A DNA stretch of 64,000 nt from Hyphomicrobiales bacterium (GTDB taxonomy: Bacteria; Pseudomonadota; Alphaproteobacteria; Rhizobiales; Devosiaceae), in assembly GCA_027487555.1 (NCBI GenBank), contig JAIYDI010000020.1:1-64000 (forward strand), read 5' to 3'. The first letter of the stretch is position 1; each line of letters starts with the position of its first letter. The notes below the pieces were generated by a model. The model was not told the DNA's origin. It ran no database searches and saw only the letters and a program-made list of their open reading frames with translations. Made by a program: the position numbers and the translations under genes. Positions 58,696 through 64,000 of the stretch are shown here, piece after piece.

Positions 58696-59766
58696 ATGCT
58701 TTTGTCAGAACGTTCAGCGCTGATTACTGGCGTCACCGGACAAGATGGCGCGTATCTGGCTCGCCTGCTGCTGTCCAAGGGTTACAGCGTACACGGCGTG
58801 AAACGACGCTCGTCGTCTTTCAATACGGGTCGCATCGAGGACATTTACGAGGATCCGCATATCGAGCATCCGCGTCTGACGCTGCACTACGGCGACATGA
58901 CGGATTCTACCAACCTTATCCGCATCGTTCAGGAAAGCCAGCCTGACGAGATCTACAATCTCGCCGCGCAAAGCCACGTTCAGGTGAGTTTCGAGACGCC
59001 GGAATACACCGCCAATGCCGATGCGCTCGGCACGCTGCGCCTGCTCGAGGCCATTCGCATTCTGAAACTCGAAAACAAGACCCGATTCTACCAGGCCTCC
59101 ACGTCGGAGCTCTATGGTCTTGTCCAGCAGATCCCGCAAAACGAGCGGACGCCCTTCTACCCGCGATCGCCCTATGCAGTGGCCAAGCTGTATGCCTACT
59201 GGATCGTTGTGAACTACCGCGAGGCCTACGGCCTGCATGCGTCGAACGGAATCCTGTTCAACCATGAGAGCCCGCTGCGTGGCGAAACCTTCGTCACTCG
59301 CAAGATCACGCGGGCGGCGGCGGCGATCAAGCTCGGCAAGCAGGAACGGCTCTATCTCGGCAATCTCGATGCGCAGCGCGACTGGGGCCACGCCGAGGAA
59401 TATGTTGAGGGTATGTGGCGCATGCTGCAACAACCCAAGGGTGATGACTACGTGCTGGCCACCGGCGTCACCACACCGGTGCGTCAGTTCGTCGAATGGG
59501 CCTTCGAAGAGGTTGGCATCGCACTCGGCTGGGAGGGCGAGGGGGTGGAGGAATGCGGCATCGACCGCGCAACCGGCAAGCCTGTCGTTTTGGTCGATCC
59601 GCGCTATTTCCGACCCACCGAAGTCGATCTGCTCGTCGGCGACGCGTCGAAGGCGCGCGACGTTCTGGGCTGGGTGCCGAAGCGCTCGGTTCGTGAGCTT
59701 GTGCGCGAGATGGTCGCGGGCGACCTCGATGTCATGCGGACCGCCCCGATCACGAGGGGCACATGA
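58696..59766 (+). CDS. gmd: GDP-mannose 4,6-dehydratase
   Basis: A 356-residue short-chain dehydrogenase-type enzyme converting GDP-mannose to GDP-4-keto-6-deoxymannose. The NADP loop [33 protein letters not shown], the catalytic STSELYG and [10 protein letters not shown] (YxxxK), and [20 protein letters not shown] are complete. ATG 58696 is the family start. It overlaps fcl by 4 bases and begins a three-gene polysaccharide cassette. Confidence 0.96.
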   Translation: MLLSERSALITGVTGQDGAYLARLLLSKGYSVHGVKRRSSSFNTGRIEDIYEDPHIEHPRLTLHYGDMTDSTNLIRIVQESQPDEIYNLAAQSHVQVSFETPEYTANADALGTLRLLEAIRILKLENKTRFYQASTSELYGLVQQIPQNERTPFYPRSPYAVAKLYAYWIVVNYREAYGLHASNGILFNHESPLRGETFVTRKITRAAAAIKLGKQERLYLGNLDAQRDWGHAEEYVEGMWRMLQQPKGDDYVLATGVTTPVRQFVEWAFEEVGIALGWEGEGVEECGIDRATGKPVVLVDPRYFRPTEVDLLVGDASKARDVLGWVPKRSVRELVREMVAGDLDVMRTAPITRGT

Positions 59767-60713
59767 GTTTCTCGCTTGCAGGCAAGCGCGTGTGGGTCGC
59801 GGGACACCGTGGCATGGTGGGTGCGGCACTTGTTCGCCGCCTTGCCAGCGAGTCCTGTACCGTTCTCACCGTTACCCGTGACGACGTCGACCTGAAACGG
59901 CAGGAGCAGGTTGAGCGCTATGTCTTGGCTGAAAGGCCCGACGCAATTGTTCTGGCCGCTGCCAAGGTCGGCGGCATCCTCGCGAACGACACTTACCCGG
60001 CGGATTTCCTTTTCGACAACCTTGTCATCGAAACCAATGTCTTCGGGGCAGCGCATGCGGCGGGGGTTGACCGACTGCTGTTCCTTGGCTCGAGTTGCAT
60101 CTATCCGAAACTGGCGCCGCAGCCGATCAGCGAGGACGCACTGCTCACTGGTCCGCTTGAGCCGACAAACGAGTGGTATGCAGTAGCCAAGATCGCTGGC
60201 ATCAAGCTTGCGGAGGCGTATCGGCGGCAGCACGGGCGCGACTACATCAGCGCCATGCCGACCAATTTATACGGGCCGGGCGACAATTTCGACCTCCGGT
60301 CCAGCCATGTGCTTCCAGCTCTGATCCGCAAGGCGCATGAGGCGAAGCTGGCTGGAGCGCCCACTCTAACCATCTGGGGTACCGGATCGCCCCTACGCGA
60401 GTTCCTCCATGTCGACGATTGCGCTGACGCGCTGGTGCACCTGCTGAAGCACTACAGCGGCGCAGAACACGTGAATGTGGGTTCCGGCAGCGACCTTTCC
60501 ATCATCGATCTCACCCGCTTGATTGCCGAAGTCGTGGGCTTTGTCGGGGAGATCGTTACCGACCCTGCGAAGCCTGATGGCACGCCACGCAAGCTGATGA
60601 GTGGTGACAAGCTGAAGGCGCTTGGCTGGTTACCGAAGGTCGGACTCCGCGACGGAATCGCCGCCACCTATCGCTGGTTTCTTGAGCACCGCGCTCAGGA
60701 GCGACGTGGGTGA
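59763..60713 (+). CDS. fcl: GDP-L-fucose synthase
   Basis: A 316-residue epimerase/reductase turning the Gmd product into GDP-L-fucose. [40 protein letters not shown], and [20 protein letters not shown] (YxxxK) are hallmark segments; NPTNLYGP-type [13 protein letters not shown] follows. ATGA overlap with gmd and GTGA overlap with the glycosyltransferase show strict coupling. Fucose would go to an exopolysaccharide or lipopolysaccharide. Confidence 0.96.
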   Translation: MSFSLAGKRVWVAGHRGMVGAALVRRLASESCTVLTVTRDDVDLKRQEQVERYVLAERPDAIVLAAAKVGGILANDTYPADFLFDNLVIETNVFGAAHAAGVDRLLFLGSSCIYPKLAPQPISEDALLTGPLEPTNEWYAVAKIAGIKLAEAYRRQHGRDYISAMPTNLYGPGDNFDLRSSHVLPALIRKAHEAKLAGAPTLTIWGTGSPLREFLHVDDCADALVHLLKHYSGAEHVNVGSGSDLSIIDLTRLIAEVVGFVGEIVTDPAKPDGTPRKLMSGDKLKALGWLPKVGLRDGIAATYRWFLEHRAQERRG

Positions 60714-61960
60714 GGATTCTGCTTGTCGGTCTGAACTATGCCCCGGAGAAAGTCGGAATCGCCGTCTATACGACCGGCCTTGCAGAAGCCTTGGTAGCGG
60801 CGGGCCACGAGGTCGAAGTCGTGGCGGGGCAACCCTATTACCCACGCTGGCAGACTGAGCCCGGTTATCCTGCCTGGCGATGGACACGCTTCGTTGAGAA
60901 TCGCGTCACCGTCCATCGTGTGCCACACTATGTTCCGCCGCGCCCGACCGGACTGCGGCGTGTCTTGCATCATCTCACCTTCGCGGTCGCGAGCTTTTTC
61001 CCCGCGCTTGCGGCAGCTTTGTCTTTCAAGCCGGACTTAGTGGTCTCCATCGCGCCGTCATTGCTTTCCGCGCCCATCGCGCGTTCGGTGGCTTGGTTTT
61101 CGGGCGGATCGACATGGCTGCATGTTCAGGATCTGGAGATTGAAGCGGCATTTGGAATGGGGCTGCTGAAGGAACAGTCCTGGCTCGGGCGCTTGGCGAG
61201 GCGATTCGAACGCTATGTCCTTCAAGCCTTTGACCGGGTCAGTGCCCTCACTCCGGAGATGCAGTCGGTACTCATCCACAAGGGGCTCGCAAGTGAGCGT
61301 TCGGTCATCCTCCGCAACTGGGCGGATCCAGCCATCACCCAAATGCCCGCTTCGGCGGCCAGTGCGTTTCGCAACGAACTCGGTCTTACGTCAGCACACG
61401 TTGCGCTCTATTCTGGCAACATTGCCAACAAGCAGGGCATCGAGATTGTTGTCGACGCGGCGCGGCTGCTTGTTGACCGCAAGGACCTGTCCTTCCTGAT
61501 CTGCGGGGAAGGGCCCAATCTGGATGCGTTGAAAGCACGTGCGGTAGGGCTGCCCAACGTGCAATTCGCACCGCTTCAGCCGAAGGAACGGCTCTCAGAG
61601 CTTTTGGCGGTCGCGAGCGTACATCTGCTGCCGCAGGTTCCGGCTGCCGCACATGTCGTGATGCCGAGCAAACTAACCAACATGCTCGCCTCAGGGCGGC
61701 CGGTGGTCGCAACCGCAGCGGCGGGCACTGCGCTTGCGCGTGAGGTGACTGGAGTTGGCCTCGTGACGCCGCCCGACGATGCCGTGGCCTTTGCCGACGC
61801 GATTGCCCTGCTGTGTGACGATGATGAATTGCGTCGTCGGCTCGGCGATGCTGCTTCTCAGCGCGCTGCGGATGTGTGGGCCAAGGACTCCATCATTAGC
61901 GCCTTCTGCGCGGCAATCGCCGAACTGTGTGCTGAAAGAATCGCCGCGAAGCGGGCATAG
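60710..61960 (+). CDS. WcaI/WbuB-like GT4 glycosyltransferase
   Basis: A 416-residue GT-B enzyme: N-terminal [47 protein letters not shown] resembles WcaI of colanic acid and WbuB fucosyltransferases. The C-terminal nucleotide-sugar half has LYSGNIANKQGIEIVVDAAR LL, FLICGEGPN and MPSKLTNMLASGRPVVATAA (donor-binding Glu replaced by a Lys-Leu-Thr segment, as in WcaI). GTG start in fcl's stop codon. Given gmd and fcl upstream, a fucosyltransferase is likely but not proven. Confidence 0.88.
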   Translation: MRILLVGLNYAPEKVGIAVYTTGLAEALVAAGHEVEVVAGQPYYPRWQTEPGYPAWRWTRFVENRVTVHRVPHYVPPRPTGLRRVLHHLTFAVASFFPALAAALSFKPDLVVSIAPSLLSAPIARSVAWFSGGSTWLHVQDLEIEAAFGMGLLKEQSWLGRLARRFERYVLQAFDRVSALTPEMQSVLIHKGLASERSVILRNWADPAITQMPASAASAFRNELGLTSAHVALYSGNIANKQGIEIVVDAARLLVDRKDLSFLICGEGPNLDALKARAVGLPNVQFAPLQPKERLSELLAVASVHLLPQVPAAAHVVMPSKLTNMLASGRPVVATAAAGTALAREVTGVGLVTPPDDAVAFADAIALLCDDDELRRRLGDAASQRAADVWAKDSIISAFCAAIAELCAERIAAKRA

Positions 61961-61999
61961 GCCCGCCCCGCATCCGGCTGCGGCAAAGTGATCCGACCG

Positions 62000-62719
62000 C
62001 TAAAGCTGCCCCACGAGCACGGGATCCGGCCTGTAGAGCGCCGGGAATACCGTCTTTAGAGCTTCGATCTTCGGCAGATCGTTGATGACGATATAGGGGT
62101 AGTCCGGGTTGTTGGTCAGGAAATCCTGATGGTACTGCTCGGCCGCATAGAAGCCCGTGAACGGTTCGATCTTTGTGACGATCGGGGCTGGAAAGGCCGT
62201 AGCGGCATCGAGCTGTACGATATAGGCCGCTGCGACCTGCCTTTCCTCGTCAGTCACCGGGAACACAGCTGAGCGGTACTGCGTGCCATGGTCTGGGCCC
62301 TGGTAGTTCAGCTGGGTCGGGTTATGCGCCACAGAAAAGTACACCTGCAAGAGCTGGCCGTAGGTGACCTGTGTGGGGTCGTAGGTCACCTCCACGGCCT
62401 CGGCATGCGCGGTGCTCCCTGAACTGACAGCAGGATAGGTCGCGTCATCGGCCTTGCCGCCCGCATAGCCCGAGACGGCCCTCGTTACCCCTTTCGTATG
62501 CTGGAACACCCCCTGGACCCCCCAGAAGCACCCCCCCGCGAACACGGCTGTCGCTGTCTTTGCGGTGCCCCCCTGCACATCCATCGCCGGCGGCGGAATG
62601 ACGACGGCCTCCTCAACTGCACTGCTGCCATTGGGCAGCATCACCATCGCTGCAACCGGCACGAGCGCCAGCATAACGGCGCGCCGGCTCCACCGCACCA
62701 CACCCTCGTAAACGCCCAT
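62000..62719 (-). CDS. msrA: exported peptide methionine sulfoxide reductase A, single cysteine
   Basis: A 239-residue MsrA repairing Met-(S)-sulfoxide. The catalytic Cys64 is in FAGGCFWGVQGVF; GYAGG, YPAVSSGSTAHAEAVEVTYD P, and NPTQLNYQGPDHGTQYRSAV F are family signatures. The N-terminus (SRRAVMLALVPVAAMVMLPN G) is a signal or anchor with paired Arg, placing it outside the cytosol. Cys64 is the only cysteine, so the usual C-terminal resolving cysteines are absent and a one-Cys mechanism with an external thiol is needed. ATG 62719 follows AGGAG; the longer frame lacks this. Confidence 0.93.
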   Translation of the reverse strand: MGVYEGVVRWSRRAVMLALVPVAAMVMLPNGSSAVEEAVVIPPPAMDVQGGTAKTATAVFAGGCFWGVQGVFQHTKGVTRAVSGYAGGKADDATYPAVSSGSTAHAEAVEVTYDPTQVTYGQLLQVYFSVAHNPTQLNYQGPDHGTQYRSAVFPVTDEERQVAAAYIVQLDAATAFPAPIVTKIEPFTGFYAAEQYHQDFLTNNPDYPYIVINDLPKIEALKTVFPALYRPDPVLVGQL

Positions 62720-62864
62720 CTCAACTCTCCTGGTACGCGAGCACCTCGCTTGCGAACAAAGATACGTCCTCGACAAGCCGATCTGCACGCTGCTCATCTT
62801 TTTGTGATAGCTGCGAACAGAGCAGCACCGGAACTAGGACTGATTTCCTACTGATTGGAAGGAA

Positions 62865-62949
62865 GTTGCGCGACTAACGGGGTTGAATTATCGATAATAT
62901 GAACCAAGCCCATGTTGGCGGGGGCCCTGCCTTTCGGTGGTCGCGCAAC
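62865..62949. promoter_or_regulatory. nested inverted repeat and palindrome between msrA and the epimerase gene
   Basis: GTTGCGCGAC (62865-62874) and GTCGCGCAAC (62940-62949) are perfect 10-bp complements. Between them lies the 12-bp palindrome ATTATCGATAAT (62887-62898), in an AT-rich patch that may also hold a promoter. The region is intergenic between divergent genes and looks like an operator, but the regulator is not known. Confidence 0.45.
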
Positions 62950-63026
62950 GACTCCTTTGCATTTGCCCATGTCGCCGGTTAGTTCACTGCAAACCCGATC
63001 AGTTGCGGGTGCCACAGGAGGGCTAC

Positions 63027-63974
63027 ATGAAGGTCGTGATCATCGGTGGCAGCGGGCATGTCGGCACCTATCTCGTGCCGCGGCTTGTCAACCTCGGCTG
63101 CGACGTGGTGAACGTCTCGCGTGGCGCCTCCGCGCCCTATCTCGGCAATGCCGCCTGGAGCCGCGTCGAGACCGTCACCATCGACCGCGCCGCTGCTGAA
63201 GCCGATGGCACGTTCGGCGCGCGCATCGCAGCGCTTAACGCAGACGTTGTGATCGACATGATCTGTTTCACGCTCGACAGCTGCCGGCACCTGGTTTCCG
63301 CGCTCGAGGGCCGCGTCCAGCATTTCCTCCATTGCGGCACCATCTGGGTATATGGGCAGAACACGCTCGTGCCCGCCACCGAGGATCAGCCGCTGAACGC
63401 CTTTGGCGAGTATGGCTCGCAGAAGGCAGCCATCGAGACCTTCCTGCTCGACATGGCGCGGCGCGGGCATTTCCCGGCCACCGTGTTCCGGCCGGGCCAT
63501 ATCGTCGGGCCGGGCTGGAGCATCCTCAACCCGCGGGGCAATTTCAACGATCAGGTCTGGTCGACCATCAAGCGCGGCGACGAACTGACCATCCCGAATT
63601 TCGGCCTTGAGACGGTTCATCACGTCCACGCAGACGACGTAGCGCAAGTGGCCGAGCGCGCTGTGAGGAACTGGGGCGCCGCGGTTGGCGAGGCGTTCAA
63701 CGCCGTCTCTGCGCAGGCGGTCAACCTGCGCGGTTATGCCGAGCACATGTATCGCTGGTTCGGCCACGCTCCGCGGCTCAGCTACCAGCCCTTCGAGAGC
63801 TGGAAATCCACCCTCGACGCCGATGACGCGCAGGCCACATGGGAGCACATTGCCCGCTCGCCGAACCACTCGATCGAGAAGGGCAGGCGGCTGCTCGGCT
63901 ATCAACCGCGCTATTCCTCGCTGGCTGCTGCAGAGGATTCAGTGACCGCACTCCTCGAAAAGGGCCGTATCTAG
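63027..63974 (+). CDS. NAD-dependent epimerase/dehydratase family protein
   Basis: A 315-residue extended short-chain dehydrogenase. VVIIGGSGHVGTYLVPRLVN binds NAD(P); the YGSQKAAIE segment supplies YxxxK, and VFRPGHIVGPGWSILNPRGN F follows. ATG 63027 after CAGGAGGG is preferred to the longer frame. Family members act on nucleotide sugars or free sugars; nothing beside it fixes the substrate. A palindromic candidate operator lies upstream. The last 26 bases of the window after it hold nothing recognisable. Confidence 0.85.
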   Translation: MKVVIIGGSGHVGTYLVPRLVNLGCDVVNVSRGASAPYLGNAAWSRVETVTIDRAAAEADGTFGARIAALNADVVIDMICFTLDSCRHLVSALEGRVQHFLHCGTIWVYGQNTLVPATEDQPLNAFGEYGSQKAAIETFLLDMARRGHFPATVFRPGHIVGPGWSILNPRGNFNDQVWSTIKRGDELTIPNFGLETVHHVHADDVAQVAERAVRNWGAAVGEAFNAVSAQAVNLRGYAEHMYRWFGHAPRLSYQPFESWKSTLDADDAQATWEHIARSPNHSIEKGRRLLGYQPRYSSLAAAEDSVTALLEKGRI

Positions 63975-64000
63975 GCGGCTTGCTCGCAAGAAAACGCCGA

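Noticed and set aside
61951..61966. GCGGGC-ATAG-GCCCGC hairpin at the end of the glycosyltransferase gene
   Set aside because: The stem is only 6 bp, contains the stop codon and has no T-rich tail, so a terminator call is not supported.

Overview
The window looks like chromosomal DNA from a GC-rich alphaproteobacterium, most likely of the order Hyphomicrobiales (Rhizobiales). A Devosia-type genome would fit, but that genus guess is inference. The evidence is the gene order rpsB-tsf-pyrH-frr-uppS-cdsA-rseP-bamA-lpxD-fabZ-lpxA-lpxI-lpxB-gltA-gltX-comEC ... lexA-moeA-moaC-trpCDGE-ppiD-tpiA-secG-pyrG, the use of LpxI rather than LpxH, Omp25/31-like porins, and GTTC-N7-GTTC SOS boxes at lexA.

The left 12.4 kb is accessory and decayed. 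It holds the start of an exported protein, an AraC-type regulator, three IS3-type transposase remnants, a small IS630-type fragment, an orphan acyl-adenylating enzyme, two outer-membrane beta-barrel proteins, an exported flavin amine oxidase, an Rrf2 regulator, and broken pieces of an amidohydrolase, an Old Yellow Enzyme family reductase and an unknown gene. The most striking item is a frameshifted and internally deleted cas1 of the type I-E CRISPR family (about 7740-8520), with no other cas gene or array visible.

From 12.4 to 23.6 kb there is a flavin reductase, a membrane diguanylate cyclase, an MMPL-type exporter overlapping a small exported protein, gyrA, a LysE exporter and recG. From 23.8 to 36.6 kb runs a near-continuous plus-strand block for translation (rpsB, tsf, frr), UMP kinase, undecaprenyl-PP and CDP-diacylglycerol synthesis, site-2 protease, outer-membrane assembly and lipid A synthesis. 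dxr, usual between cdsA and rseP, is absent. gltA and gltX lie on the minus strand, with comEC divergent to gltX.

Between comEC and lexA sits a four-gene minus-strand islet (dgoK, dgoA, a lactonase and a GH42 beta-galactosidase) for releasing galactose and oxidising it by the De Ley-Doudoroff route; galactose dehydrogenase and galactonate dehydratase are not in the window. A long minus-strand series follows: ppiD-trpE-trpG-trpD-trpC-moaC-moeA-lexA, with overlaps or very short gaps except before lexA. The right end carries tpiA, secG, pyrG coupled to a small DUF4169 gene, a glutathione peroxidase, a GDP-fucose/exopolysaccharide cassette (gmd, fcl, glycosyltransferase), an exported one-cysteine MsrA and an NAD-dependent epimerase. 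No rRNA, tRNA or intact CRISPR array was recognised.
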